From contig NZ_JBHRTR010000025.1 in NCBI RefSeq assembly GCF_042646425.1, positions 124,001 to 188,000 of the forward strand: a stretch of 64,000 nucleotides of DNA. The letters run 5' to 3'. A program made the translations under genes and the position numbers. The notes under the pieces are model-generated. The model had not been told where the DNA came from. It saw nothing but the letters and a program-made list of their open reading frames with translations, and ran no database searches. Below, piece after piece: positions 43,002 to 52,239 of the stretch. Positions within the stretch are counted from its first letter, which is position 1. Every line of letters starts with the position of its first letter. The DNA comes from Marinibaculum pumilum. Lineage in GTDB: Bacteria > Pseudomonadota > Alphaproteobacteria > Ferrovibrionales > Ferrovibrionaceae.

Positions 43002-44659
43002 TGAAGGGATCGGACCTGTTCGTCCGCGCGCTGGAGGCGGAGGGTGTCGAGCATATCTTCGGCCTGCCGGGCGAAGAGAATGCGGACCTGATGATCTCGC
43101 TGCTGGACAGCCGGATCCGCTTCGTCCTCTGCCGGCACGAACAGGCGGCCGCCTTCATGGCGGATGCCTATGGCCGGCTGACCGGCAAGGCCGGGGTCTG
43201 CCTGGCGACCCTCGGCCCCGGCGCGACGAACCTGGTGACCGGCATCGCCGACGCGCATCTGGACCGCTCCCCGGTGGTCGCCATCGTCGGCCAGGCGGAG
43301 ACCGAGCGCCTGCACAAGGAGAGCCACCAGAACATGGACACCGTGTCCATGTACCGGCCGATCACGAAATGGTCGCAGAGCGTGATGCGGCCGGAAAACG
43401 TGCCGGAGATCGTGCGCAAGGCGTTCAAGCTGGCGGAGACGGAGAAGCCGGGCCCCTGCCTGATCGAGCTGCCGGAGGATGTCGCCGCGGCGGAGGTCAC
43501 CGGCGAACCGATCCGGCCGGACGAGGTGCGCCGGCCGGCCGCCGACTGGAAGGCCGTGGATGCCGCGGTCGAGCTGATTACGGCGGCGGAGAACCCGATC
43601 ATCCTGGCGGGCAACGGCTCGGTGCGGAAGCATGCCGCCCGGCAGCTGCGCCGCTTCGCGCGCAAGACCGGCATTCCGGTGATCAACACCTTCATGGGCA
43701 AGGGCGCGGTGCCGCGGGGCGACCAGCACTGCCTGTTCACCATCGGCCTGCAGGGCGGCGACCATGCCAACCTGGCGATCGACCAGGCCGACCTGGTGAT
43801 CGCGATCGGCTACGACCTGGTGGAATATGCCCCGCGCGCCTGGGACCGGTCGGGCAACAAGAAGGTCCTGCACATCGACTATTCCCCGGCGGAGGTGGAC
43901 CAGGACTATCCGGTCGAGGTCGAGGTGGTGTCCGATGTCGCCGACGCGCTGTGGCAGATCAACGAGGCGCTGAACCGCAAGTGTGAAGGCCGGCTGCCGC
44001 TGCACGACATCGGTCGCTGGGCGCCGCTGCGACGCACGATCCTGGACGATTTCGCGATGGAGAAGGACGATGCCGCCTTCCCCATGAAGCCGCAGAAAAT
44101 CCTGTGGGATGTGCGGGAATTCCTGGGTCCGTCGGACATACTGCTGTCGGATGTCGGCGCCCACAAGATGTGGATCGCCCGCTACTACCAGTGCGACGAG
44201 CCCAATACCTGCCTGATCTCCAACGGCTTCTGCTCGATGGGCTTCGCCCTGCCCGGCGCGATCGGGGCCAAGTTCGCGCATCCCGAGGCCAAGGTGCTGG
44301 CGATCTGCGGCGATGCCGGCGTGATGATGAACATCCACGACATCGAGACCGCCGCCCGGCTGAAGCTGAACGTCGTCATCATGGTCTGGCTGGACGGCGA
44401 GTACGGGCTGATCAAGTGGAAGCAGCAGAACCATTTCGACGGCCGCCATTCCGACCTCGCCTTCAACAATCCCGATTTCGAGCTGCTTGCGAAGGCGTTC
44501 GGCTGCTGGGGCAAGACGGTGCAGAGCCCGCAGGAACTGGTCCCCGCCCTGCAGGAGGCCTTCCTGCAGCCCGGCCCGGCGATCGTCGCGGTGCCGGTCG
44601 ACTATGCCGAGAACCGCAAGCTGACCAAGCGCCTTGGCGAACTGACGATGCGGTTCTGA
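42998..44659 (+). CDS. Acetolactate synthase-type ThDP enzyme
   Basis: The 553-residue protein has the three ThDP domains of the acetolactate synthase large subunit: the cofactor glutamate in LCRHEQAAAFMADAYGR (Glu48), the central FAD/Rossmann-like domain (NPIILAGNGS) and the C-terminal diphosphate motif AICGDAGVMMN. The motif reads GDA instead of GDG, and the usual WND further on is WLDGEYGLIKWKQ. The enzyme makes acetolactate from pyruvate or acts on a related 2-keto acid. No small regulatory subunit adjoins, so a catabolic rather than biosynthetic role is likely. ATG 43001 is an equally possible start. Confidence 0.8.
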   Translation: MMKGSDLFVRALEAEGVEHIFGLPGEENADLMISLLDSRIRFVLCRHEQAAAFMADAYGRLTGKAGVCLATLGPGATNLVTGIADAHLDRSPVVAIVGQAETERLHKESHQNMDTVSMYRPITKWSQSVMRPENVPEIVRKAFKLAETEKPGPCLIELPEDVAAAEVTGEPIRPDEVRRPAADWKAVDAAVELITAAENPIILAGNGSVRKHAARQLRRFARKTGIPVINTFMGKGAVPRGDQHCLFTIGLQGGDHANLAIDQADLVIAIGYDLVEYAPRAWDRSGNKKVLHIDYSPAEVDQDYPVEVEVVSDVADALWQINEALNRKCEGRLPLHDIGRWAPLRRTILDDFAMEKDDAAFPMKPQKILWDVREFLGPSDILLSDVGAHKMWIARYYQCDEPNTCLISNGFCSMGFALPGAIGAKFAHPEAKVLAICGDAGVMMNIHDIETAARLKLNVVIMVWLDGEYGLIKWKQQNHFDGRHSDLAFNNPDFELLAKAFGCWGKTVQSPQELVPALQEAFLQPGPAIVAVPVDYAENRKLTKRLGELTMRF

Positions 44660-44684
44660 ACCACAGCCCGGCGGCGGCCGCGGC

Positions 44685-46409
44685 CTACAGCAGGCGCGCC
44701 GTCCGGCAGGTACAGGCGGCGATCTCCACCGGGCCCAGGATGCCGACGATGTCGGCGGCGCGCTTCTGCCCCGGCGCCTTCAGCACCAGGGCATAGTCGG
44801 CGCCCTCCCGGTGCATCTCGCGCTGGGTGGCGACCAGCGGCGCCTCCGGCGGGACGAAGACCAGCCGCGCCATCGGCAGGTCGCCGACTGGCCGGCTGCT
44901 GCCGTCCGGCAGCGGCGGCACCACACCGACAATGGTGCCATCACGCTCCACCACCACCGGCTCGCGTCCCGGCACGGCCAGCGCGTCGGGGCGCGCCATG
45001 CGGTAGCGGTCGCTCATCGCATGGCGCACGGCCCGTGCGTCGTCGACCGCCGCCTGCAGGCCTTCGGGCACGACATGGCCGCGGCGGCGCAGCTTCAGGG
45101 TGTAGATGCTGTCGGGCGACAGGTACTTGCGCAGCGCATAGGCGATGACGACGGTGACCACGATCGGCAGGATCGCGCGCTGGTCCAGGGTCATCTCGAA
45201 CACCATCACCGACGCGGTCAGGACCGCGCCGGTGGTGCCGCCGACGGCCGCCGCCATGCCGGCGATGGCAAAGACAGGAATGGCAATCGCCAGGGCCGGG
45301 AACAGTTCATGGCAGCCCATCCCGAACGCGGCCCCGACCGTCGCGCCCATGAACAGCGACGGCGAGAAGACGCCGCCGGAACCGCCGGAGCCGAGGGTCA
45401 GGCAGGTCGCGACAAATTTCAGGACGAACAGCAGCAGCAGGAACAGCGGGTCCGACAGCGCACCCTGAAGGATGTCCATGATCGCCGCATAGCCGACGCC
45501 CTGGATGTAGTAGTTGCCGGCGAAGCGCAGCATCAGCCAGATCATCACGCCGACCGCCAGCATGCCCAGCGCGTGGCGCAGATAGTCGTTGCGGATCAGG
45601 TTGTCGAAGCGGTCTTCCGCCCAGTAGATGCCGCGCACGAAGATCCAGCAGACCAGCCCCATGATCAGGCCCAGCGGCAGGAACAGAACCAGGCCCCAGC
45701 CCTGAACCAGATGGAAGTCGGGGATCACCAGGTCGGGCACGTCGAAGGAGGGGTGGGTGGAAAGCAGCCAGCGGCCGATATAGGTCGCGGTCATGGTGCC
45801 CAGCGCCACCGGCAGCAGGGAACGCGCGTTGACCGACAGCAGCAGCAGTTCGATCGCGAACAGCACGCCGCCCAGCGGCGCGTTGAAGGTCGCGGCGATG
45901 CCGCCGCCCGCACCGGCACAGATCAGGATGATCTTCTGCCGTGGCGGCAGGCGGAAAATCGCCCCCAGGGTGGAGCCGAAGGCGGCGCCGATCTGGATGA
46001 TCGGGCCTTCGCGGCCGACCGAACCGCCCGAGCCGATCGAGACGGCGGAGGCGATCGACTTCACGACCGCGACCTGCGGCCGGATGCGGCCGTCATTGTA
46101 GTGGATCGCGTCCATCACCTCCGGCACGCCATGGCCCTTGGCCTCGGGCGCGAAGGTCTTGACCAGGAAGGTAACGACGACGGAGCCGATCACCGGCGCC
46201 AGGATGATGGCGGCGCCGAACGGCCCCGCCGGCGTGTGCAGGTTGGCGTCGTAGTAGAGCTGCGGTTCGCCCAGGAACAGCAGATTGTGCACCAGCCCGA
46301 TCAGCAGGCGGAAGATCCAGGCCCCGAAGCCCGCCACGACACCGACCAGAATCCCCAGCACCGCCATGAGCCACAGCGGCTGCCCGTCATCGGCTTTCCT
46401 GTCTGCCAC
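44685..46409 (-). CDS. ClC-type chloride channel/antiporter
   Basis: The 574-residue membrane protein starts at GTG 46409 behind an AGGGGG site. It has the ClC motifs KGHGVPEVMDA, GSGGSVGREGPIIQIGA (gating Glu present) and GGSGGVFSPSLFMGA. The first motif has His where classical channels have GSGIP Ser. A poorly conserved cytoplasmic tail of about 130 residues follows the transmembrane part. It is convergent with the acetolactate synthase gene, 25 bp apart. Confidence 0.9.
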   Translation of the reverse strand: MADRKADDGQPLWLMAVLGILVGVVAGFGAWIFRLLIGLVHNLLFLGEPQLYYDANLHTPAGPFGAAIILAPVIGSVVVTFLVKTFAPEAKGHGVPEVMDAIHYNDGRIRPQVAVVKSIASAVSIGSGGSVGREGPIIQIGAAFGSTLGAIFRLPPRQKIILICAGAGGGIAATFNAPLGGVLFAIELLLLSVNARSLLPVALGTMTATYIGRWLLSTHPSFDVPDLVIPDFHLVQGWGLVLFLPLGLIMGLVCWIFVRGIYWAEDRFDNLIRNDYLRHALGMLAVGVMIWLMLRFAGNYYIQGVGYAAIMDILQGALSDPLFLLLLFVLKFVATCLTLGSGGSGGVFSPSLFMGATVGAAFGMGCHELFPALAIAIPVFAIAGMAAAVGGTTGAVLTASVMVFEMTLDQRAILPIVVTVVIAYALRKYLSPDSIYTLKLRRRGHVVPEGLQAAVDDARAVRHAMSDRYRMARPDALAVPGREPVVVERDGTIVGVVPPLPDGSSRPVGDLPMARLVFVPPEAPLVATQREMHREGADYALVLKAPGQKRAADIVGILGPVEIAACTCRTARLL

Positions 46410-46525
46410 GCAAACCCCCTGTCGGCGCCCCGGTACGGTGCGAACCGTAGCCCAGCCGGCGGCCGGATTGAAGCTGGCAGAAGGCGGGCCGGCAGGACCA
46501 ACCGCAGACGGAAAAGGATCAGGAC

Positions 46526-47917
46526 ATGCGCCTCGTGGTGCTTGGCGACAGTTGCAGCGGCGTGCCCGGCGGGCCGCATGAGGCACGATTGCGGCAGCTG
46601 TCGGATGTGGCGCTGGGCCATGCCGGCTGGGCCGATGGCTGCATCTACCTGGGCGACCATGTCGACGGCTATTGCGACCCGGATACCCTGCGCGCGCAAT
46701 GGCGGCATTTCCTGGAGCACGAACTCGCGCCGCTGGCCGGCGGCTTTGCACCGATCCTCCACGTGCCCAGCAACCACACGGTCTACGACCAGGCCAGTGC
46801 CGCGATCTACCGGCAGCTGATGCTGGAGGGCGAGATCCCCGGCCTGGTCCTGCGCCGCGGCCTGAACCATGCCGTGACCCTGGGCGATGGCGGCGCGGTG
46901 CTGCTGGGCACCGCCGATCCCGAGAATCGCGGCAAGGCGCGGATCGACCTGGATTTCCTGGCGGAAGCCCTGCAGGCGCTCGCCGGCCGGAGGCCGCTGC
47001 TGGTCTGCGGCCATCATCCGATGCTGCCGGTCAACGGCTATCGCCGCTTTCCGATGTGGCGGGTGGCGCCGGATGCGGCGGAACAGGCCCTCGCCATGAT
47101 GCGCAAGGCCGGGGTGGCCGCCTATCTGTGCAGCCATGTCATCGCCTTCGACCTGCAGGTCGCCGACGGCCTGCTGCAGATCTGCACGGGCGGGGCCGGC
47201 ACCCTCTACGGCCCGGGCGGCGCGATGCCGGGGGTCGTGGAAGATGCCCATCTGGTCCTGCTGGAGCTGCGCGACGGGGCCTTCGCGATCCGCAAGCTGG
47301 ACCTGCAGGGCCGGCTGGACGAATGGCTCGACTGGCCGGTGCCGCCGGGTCGCAGCCTGCTGCAAGACGAGACGCTGACCGCGGCGCCCAGGGAGATCGC
47401 CGCACCCGAGGGCTGGCGCCAGGGACCCGACACCGCCCACTGGCTGACCTGGCGGATCGCCGGCAGCCGGCCTGCGCCGGGTGAATCCCTACCCCTGGTC
47501 TATGCCTGGCGGGAGGACGAGGCCGCCGCCATCCTGCGCATCGATATCGGCGGCGAGGGACGGCCGGTGCTGCGGTTGATCCCTCTGCCCTGTGAAGGCG
47601 CGCAGACATGGGTGGCTCCCTTCGCGGTGCCGCCGGGGTTCGAGATCGAGATCGCGGTGCATACCGGCGGCGGGCCCGGCGGCATCCTGGCGCGTCTGGC
47701 TGACGGCCCCTGGCAGTCGATGGCAGGCGGCGGCGCCCGCGGCGCGGAGCGGATGGACTGGCCGCCGCTCTGGTGCGCCGGGCGCGATCCGGAAATCTCC
47801 CCCGTCCGCCTGCCATCGGCCCCGCCGGCGGCGGCGCTGCAGGTGACCTTCTCGGTGAACGCAGTGCAGCCGGTGCCGGCATTCCCGTTCGCAGCGGCGG
47901 GGGCGCTGCCGCGATGA
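46526..47917 (+). CDS. Calcineurin-like metallophosphoesterase protein
   Basis: The 463-residue protein shows VVLGDS at the start, CIYLGDHVDGY, a modified VPSNHTVYD in place of GNHD, and CGHHPML with a later CSHV, giving most of the usual metal ligands within the first 210 residues. The C-terminal 200 residues have no recognised domain. Substrate unknown. It is divergent from the ClC gene and overlaps the next small gene by 4 bp. Confidence 0.75.
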   Translation: MRLVVLGDSCSGVPGGPHEARLRQLSDVALGHAGWADGCIYLGDHVDGYCDPDTLRAQWRHFLEHELAPLAGGFAPILHVPSNHTVYDQASAAIYRQLMLEGEIPGLVLRRGLNHAVTLGDGGAVLLGTADPENRGKARIDLDFLAEALQALAGRRPLLVCGHHPMLPVNGYRRFPMWRVAPDAAEQALAMMRKAGVAAYLCSHVIAFDLQVADGLLQICTGGAGTLYGPGGAMPGVVEDAHLVLLELRDGAFAIRKLDLQGRLDEWLDWPVPPGRSLLQDETLTAAPREIAAPEGWRQGPDTAHWLTWRIAGSRPAPGESLPLVYAWREDEAAAILRIDIGGEGRPVLRLIPLPCEGAQTWVAPFAVPPGFEIEIAVHTGGGPGGILARLADGPWQSMAGGGARGAERMDWPPLWCAGRDPEISPVRLPSAPPAAALQVTFSVNAVQPVPAFPFAAAGALPR

Positions 47918-48186
47918 CCGAGGACGAGAAGGTCGCGCTGCTGCGCCAGGCGATCCGGGAAGCGCGGCCGGTCAGCGGCATGGGGATGGGCCTGCGACGG
48001 GAGTTCTGCCCGCATTTCCTCGGCACGAAGGGGAGCCGGACGATGACTGCCGCTGGCATGTCCTGGCCTGGCAGTTCGACGGTGCCTCCCGGTCAGGCCT
48101 GCCGCCTGGCGGCGGATCAGAGCTGCATCGACCGGATTGACTGCGCGGTCGATCCCTCGTGCGCCGCCCCGGGATCGGATGGATGA
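47914..48186 (+). pseudogene. Small conserved-looking protein with two compensating frameshifts
   Basis: The frame from ATG 47914 (ATGA overlap with the phosphoesterase gene) reads sensibly as MTEDEKVALLRQAIREARPV to FCPHFLGTKG, then becomes low-quality. Between about 48033 and 48113 the sensible reading is in the next frame (CRWHVLAWQFDGASRSGLPPGG), after which the first frame resumes with DQSCIDRIDCAVDP. A lost G in the run at 48030-48033 and an extra G near 48109-48115 would explain this. The restored protein would be about 90 residues. Its function is not known to me. Confidence 0.6.
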
Positions 48187-48236
48187 ACGCCGCCCCGGCT
48201 TGAGACCGGCACCGCACAAAGCGCCGCACAAAGCAA

Positions 48237-48270
48237 AGGGGCCCCCACCGCAGGCGCGGCGGGGGCCCCT
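48237..48270 (-). terminator. Terminator of proVWX
   Basis: AGGGGCCCCC (48237-48246) pairs with GGGGGCCCCT (48261-48270), and the stem continues for four more pairs after one mismatch. On the minus strand the hairpin is followed by TTGCTTTG. It lies 46 bp after the proX stop. Confidence 0.8.
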
Positions 48271-48315
48271 CATCTCATCCCGGGGCTTCGGCCCCGGCGT
48301 GGCGGCAATGACGGA

Positions 48316-49377
48316 TCAGCTACCCTTCGCCGCCTCGCGAGCCTCGGCGACCCACTTGTCGAACTTCGCCTGGTTCGCCTTGATCCAGGCATCGGCATGA
48401 CGCTCGATCGCCTCGGCCGAATTCTCGCCGTCGCGCATCCGCTTGTTCTGGGCGGAGATGTCGTTGGACGACAGCTTCATGACGGAGAACAGCTTCGCGG
48501 CGTCCGGATGCTCTTCCGCGAACTCCTTGTTCGCGACGATGCGCTGGTTGTTCGCCTGGAAGCCATAGTCGCGGCCGTCCGGCAGCTTGGTGGAGACATC
48601 CTTGCGGGCGCCCGGCAGGGAGCTGAACGGCACCTGCAGCCAGGTCACGTCCTTGCCCGGGACCAGAACGCCGGAGACCCAGTACGGGGTCCAGGTGTAG
48701 TACAGGATCGGCTCGCCCTGATTGTGGCGCGAGATCGTGTCGGCGATGATCGCCGAATACTGGCCCTGCTTGTGCTCCACCGTGTCGCGCAGGTCATAGG
48801 CATCCAGGTGATGCTCGATCACCTTCTCGCAGCCCCAGCCGGGGTTGCAGCCGGCCAGGTCGGCCTTGCCGTCGCCATCGGCGTCGAACAGCTTCGCGAT
48901 CTCCGGATCCTTCAGCTGGTCGACGGTGGTGATGTTGTGCGCGTCGGCGGTCTTCTTGTCGATCAGGTAGCCCTGCAGCGCGCCCGGGGAATAGACACCT
49001 TCGCGATAGAGCTTCGCGTCGCCGCCGGCATTCTCGTAGAAGTCGACATGCAGCGGGTCCCAATGGTCCGCCATGAAGGTGGCGTCGCCGTTGGCCAGCG
49101 CGACATGGCCGGTGGCGTACTCGATCTCCTTGATCGGCTGCACCTCATAGCCCAGCTGCTCCAGCGCCTTCATCACCAGAAGGGTCTGGAAGGTTTCCTC
49201 GGCGATCGAGCTCTTGATCGGCTGCACCTCCACGCCCTTGCCGGGCATGTGGTGGTCAGCCGAAGCGGCGCTGGCAGCCAGCGCCAGGCCGAGGCCGGCG
49301 GCGGCACCGATCGCGCCGCGGGCCAGCCGGCCAAAAGCCGAACGGCCGGCGGAATGGTCGGTCAGTTCCATGGACAT
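48316..49377 (-). CDS. proX: Glycine betaine/proline ABC transporter, binding protein ProX
   Basis: The 353-residue protein has an N-terminal signal sequence ending AASAASADHH (about residue 41) and an OpuAC-type fold: VEVQPIKSSIAEETFQT, ADHWDPLH and YYTWTPYWVSG with aromatic residues for the quaternary ammonium cage. The ATG at 49377 is preceded by GGAAGGA. It is the last gene of proVWX and feeds ProW for osmoprotectant uptake. Confidence 0.9.
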   Translation of the reverse strand: MSMELTDHSAGRSAFGRLARGAIGAAAGLGLALAASAASADHHMPGKGVEVQPIKSSIAEETFQTLLVMKALEQLGYEVQPIKEIEYATGHVALANGDATFMADHWDPLHVDFYENAGGDAKLYREGVYSPGALQGYLIDKKTADAHNITTVDQLKDPEIAKLFDADGDGKADLAGCNPGWGCEKVIEHHLDAYDLRDTVEHKQGQYSAIIADTISRHNQGEPILYYTWTPYWVSGVLVPGKDVTWLQVPFSSLPGARKDVSTKLPDGRDYGFQANNQRIVANKEFAEEHPDAAKLFSVMKLSSNDISAQNKRMRDGENSAEAIERHADAWIKANQAKFDKWVAEAREAAKGS

Positions 49378-49467
49378 GGCATTCCTTCCTCTCTCTCGAA
49401 GAACAGGTGAGCGCCGCGGCGATCCGGCCGGCAATGCCTTCCGGCCGCCCCGGCAGCTCGCTCTCTC

Positions 49468-50625
49468 TCAGGCAGATCCGGTCGAGCCGGACTGCTGCGG
49501 CACCGATCCCGCGGTGCCTTCCCCGCCGGCCGCGGCCGCGGGGCGGTTGGCGGCGGCCCGGCCGCGCGTGACACGCATGACCAGCGCGGCGGGACCGGTC
49601 TCGGTCCAGTGGCGATAGCCCTTCTCCCGCTGCGGGCGGCCGAGCGACTGGGTGATCCGGTCGATGATGATCGCCAGGATCACAATGCCGACGCCGCCGG
49701 TCACCGCCAGGCCCATGTCCAGGCGGCCGATGCCGCGCAGCACCATCTGGCCCAGCCCGCCGACCGCGATCATGGAGGCGATCACCACCATCGACAGGGC
49801 CAGCATCAGGGTCTGGTTCACCCCGGCCATGATCGTCGGCATCGCCATCGGGAGCTGCACCTTGTAGAGCAGCTGGCGCGGCGAGGCGCCGAAGGAGACC
49901 GCCGCCTCCACCAGGTCCGGCGGCACCTGGCGGATGCCCAGATTGGTCAGCCGGATCAGCGGCGGCAGGGCGAAGATGATGGTGACGACGACGCCGGGCA
50001 CGTTGCCGATGCCGAACAGCATCACGATCGGCACCAGGTAGACGAAGGCCGGCGTCGTCTGCATGGCGTCCAGGAACGGCCGCATGGCGGTGGCGGCGCG
50101 ATCGCTGCGCGCCAGCCAGATCCCGGTCGGCAGCCCGATGATGATGCAGAAGACGACGGAGGTGAGCACCAGCGACAGGGTGACCATCGCCTCTTCCCAG
50201 GCGCCGACCAGGCCGATGACCACCATCGAGATCAGGGCGCCGATGGCAAGCCGGCCGCCGGCGAGCTGCCAGGCGCCGAGGCCGATCACCACCAGCACGA
50301 TCCACGGCGACAGGCCGGTCAGCAGCCCCTCCATGGCCTGCAGCAGGAGGTCGATCGGCCAGCGGATCGCCTGGAACACCGGGCGGAAATTGTCGACCAG
50401 CCAGGCGAGCCCGCTATCCACCCAGCTGCCCACCGGCAGGATCGTTTCGGCAAAGGGATCGAGGATGGAGAAAGCCGGCTCTTCCGGTGCCGGTCCGGCC
50501 TGGTCGAGCCAGCCGGCGCCGGTATCCTCCGCGGCAGGCGCCGCCGCCTCGCCAGTCTGCCCCCAGGGATTGTCACTGGGATTGTCGCTGGAGGTGTCCG
50601 CCTGGGCGATCTGCATCTCTGTCAT
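49468..50625 (-). CDS. proW: Glycine betaine ABC transporter permease ProW
   Basis: This 385-residue permease has a long cytoplasmic N-terminal part (about 95 residues, Pro/Ala/Asp-rich), then the membrane domain with SGLAWLVDNFRPVFQAIRWP and the EAA loop EAAVSFGASPRQLLYKVQLP near residue 250. The transmembrane order matches ProW/OpuAB. Its ATG overlaps the proV stop by 4 bp; proX follows after 90 bp. Confidence 0.92.
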   Translation of the reverse strand: MTEMQIAQADTSSDNPSDNPWGQTGEAAAPAAEDTGAGWLDQAGPAPEEPAFSILDPFAETILPVGSWVDSGLAWLVDNFRPVFQAIRWPIDLLLQAMEGLLTGLSPWIVLVVIGLGAWQLAGGRLAIGALISMVVIGLVGAWEEAMVTLSLVLTSVVFCIIIGLPTGIWLARSDRAATAMRPFLDAMQTTPAFVYLVPIVMLFGIGNVPGVVVTIIFALPPLIRLTNLGIRQVPPDLVEAAVSFGASPRQLLYKVQLPMAMPTIMAGVNQTLMLALSMVVIASMIAVGGLGQMVLRGIGRLDMGLAVTGGVGIVILAIIIDRITQSLGRPQREKGYRHWTETGPAALVMRVTRGRAAANRPAAAAGGEGTAGSVPQQSGSTGSA

Positions 50626-51911
50626 GGCGCGGCCTGCTGGTTGGTATCCGGCGCAGAGGGCTGCGGTGTGGCCGGATCGGCGGCCGCGCCCTCATCGCCG
50701 GGGTGCAGGTCCGTCTCCTTGTCGAAAGCCTGCAGCAGCGTCGTCTTCGAGATCACCCCAAGATAGGTCTGCTTCTCATCCACGACGGGCAGGCCGTAGG
50801 GGCTTTCGGCGATGCGGCCGACGATGTCGGAGATCGTCGTGCTGGCCGGGATCGGCTCCACGTCGGTGAGCATCGCGCGGTGCAGATCGGGCTCTGCCGC
50901 CTTCAGCTCCCGGCTGAGGGATTCCACGGAAACGACGCCGTGGAAGCGCTGCCCGCGATCGACCACATAGCCATGCTGCCGTTCATATTCCTGCAGCCGG
51001 CTCAGCGCCGCGCGTAGGCCGGTGCGCTGGCGGTCCAGCACGGTGACCTGCGTCTTGCGGGCGATGTCGCCGGCGGTCAGCACCTGGGAAATGTCGACGC
51101 CCCGGAAGAAGGAGCGGACATAGTCGTTTGCGGGATTGGTCAGGATCTCGTCCGGGGTGCCGATCTGAGCGATCTTGCCGCCCTCCATCACCGCGATCCG
51201 GTCGCCGATCTTGGTCGCCTCGTCCAGGTCGTGGGAAATGAACACGATGGTCTTCTGGAAGGCGGACTGCAGCTTCATCAGCTCGTCCTGCATCTCCGCC
51301 CGGATCAGCGGATCGAGGGCGGAGAAGGCCTCGTCCATCAGCAGGATGCCCGGGTCGTTGGCCAGCGCCCGCGCCAGGCCGACCCGCTGCTTCATGCCGC
51401 CCGACAGCTCGTCCGGATAGGCATCCGCCCAGGGCGACAGCCCCACCTGCTCCAGCACCTCGCGACCCTTCTCCTGCTGCTGCGCGGAGGGCACGCCGGC
51501 AAGCTCGAGGCCGAACAGGGTGTTCTGCAGGACCGTCAGATGCGGGAAAAGCGCGAAGGACTGGAACACCATGCTCATGCGATGGCGCCGGATGTCGATC
51601 AGGGAGTCCGCATCGGCCGCGGTGACGTCGATGCCGTCGACGACGACGGAGCCGGCGGTCGGCTCGATCAGCCGGTTCAGCAGGCGCACCAGGGTGGACT
51701 TGCCCGACCCGGACAGCCCCATGACCACGAAGATCTCGCCCTCATAGACGGTAAAATTCGCATCGATCACACCGATCGTCTGCCCCGTCTTCTCCAGAAT
51801 CTGCTCCTTCGACAGACCCTGTTTGTAAAGATCCAGGGCTTTCTCAGGCTCGGATCCGAATACCTTGAAAAGATTGCTTACAGATATTTTCTCTGCTTTT
51901 TCCGCTTCCAT
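50622..51911 (-). CDS. proV: Glycine betaine ABC transporter ATPase ProV with CBS domains
   Basis: The 429-residue ATPase has Walker A GLSGSGKST (65-73), signature LSGGMKQR, Walker B ILLMDEAFSALDP and a tandem CBS region (about residues 285-400), as in ProV/OpuAA where CBS domains sense ionic strength. The first 50 residues include the family-typical FGSEPEKALDLYKQG. It leads the operon and lies downstream of a candidate promoter and a tandem repeat. Confidence 0.95.
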   Translation of the reverse strand: MEAEKAEKISVSNLFKVFGSEPEKALDLYKQGLSKEQILEKTGQTIGVIDANFTVYEGEIFVVMGLSGSGKSTLVRLLNRLIEPTAGSVVVDGIDVTAADADSLIDIRRHRMSMVFQSFALFPHLTVLQNTLFGLELAGVPSAQQQEKGREVLEQVGLSPWADAYPDELSGGMKQRVGLARALANDPGILLMDEAFSALDPLIRAEMQDELMKLQSAFQKTIVFISHDLDEATKIGDRIAVMEGGKIAQIGTPDEILTNPANDYVRSFFRGVDISQVLTAGDIARKTQVTVLDRQRTGLRAALSRLQEYERQHGYVVDRGQRFHGVVSVESLSRELKAAEPDLHRAMLTDVEPIPASTTISDIVGRIAESPYGLPVVDEKQTYLGVISKTTLLQAFDKETDLHPGDEGAAADPATPQPSAPDTNQQAAP

Positions 51912-51954
51912 GACCGCATTTCTGGACTGAAAAGCAACGCAGCGCCTCGACTGC

Positions 51955-51994
51955 CTGCATGATCAATGATCTGTCTGCATGATCAATGATCTGT
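51955..51994 (+). repeat. Perfect tandem duplication of a 20-mer
   Basis: CTGCATGATCAATGATCTGT occurs twice without spacer (51955-51974 and 51975-51994). Each unit holds the palindrome TGATCA. It sits 44 bp upstream of the proV start. Confidence 0.9.
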
Positions 51995-52018
51995 ACCACG
52001 CGAGATTCCACCGGTCAA
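51990..52018 (-). promoter_or_regulatory. Candidate promoter of proVWX
   Basis: On the minus strand TTGACC (52018-52013) and TACAGA (51995-51990) are 17 bp apart, upstream of proV. The -10 box is weak and overlaps the end of the tandem repeat, so RNA polymerase and a repeat-binding regulator would compete. Confidence 0.4.
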
Positions 52019-52209
52019 ACAAGCGACAGCCGCACGCGCGATGCTGGCACAGATATTGCTGTATGTTTCTGACAATGAAAGAAAGTTATTCTGAATGAAA
52101 AGGAAATATTACTTCTGATCTACATTTCATGCGTCAGCAGCTTGATGCCGGATCACTCCCGCCCCACAACTTTGTCAGGCGAAGCCGGCGACATGGGCAC
52201 AGGCCACGA
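52019..52209. other. AT-rich non-coding DNA upstream of proV
   Basis: Together with the repeat and promoter this completes the roughly 300 bp between proV and the terminator. The stretch 52050-52130 is strikingly AT-rich for this genome (GAAAGAAAGTTATTCTG, AAATATTACTTCTG). No open frame or RNA was recognised. Confidence 0.5.
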
Positions 52210-52239
52210 AAAAGCCCCCGCCGCAGGGCGGCGGGGGCN
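52210..52239 (-). terminator. Strong rho-independent terminator of the oxygenase gene
   Basis: GCCCCCGCCGC (52215-52225) pairs perfectly with GCGGCGGGGGC (52229-52239) around a 3-nt loop, and on the minus strand the stem is followed by TTTTT. It should end the transcript of the oxygenase whose 3' end lies in the adjoining gap. Confidence 0.85.

Noticed and set aside
52175..52239. C terminus of the oxygenase left of the gap
   Set aside because: The reading left of the gap is the terminator hairpin translated; the true stop must lie inside the gap.
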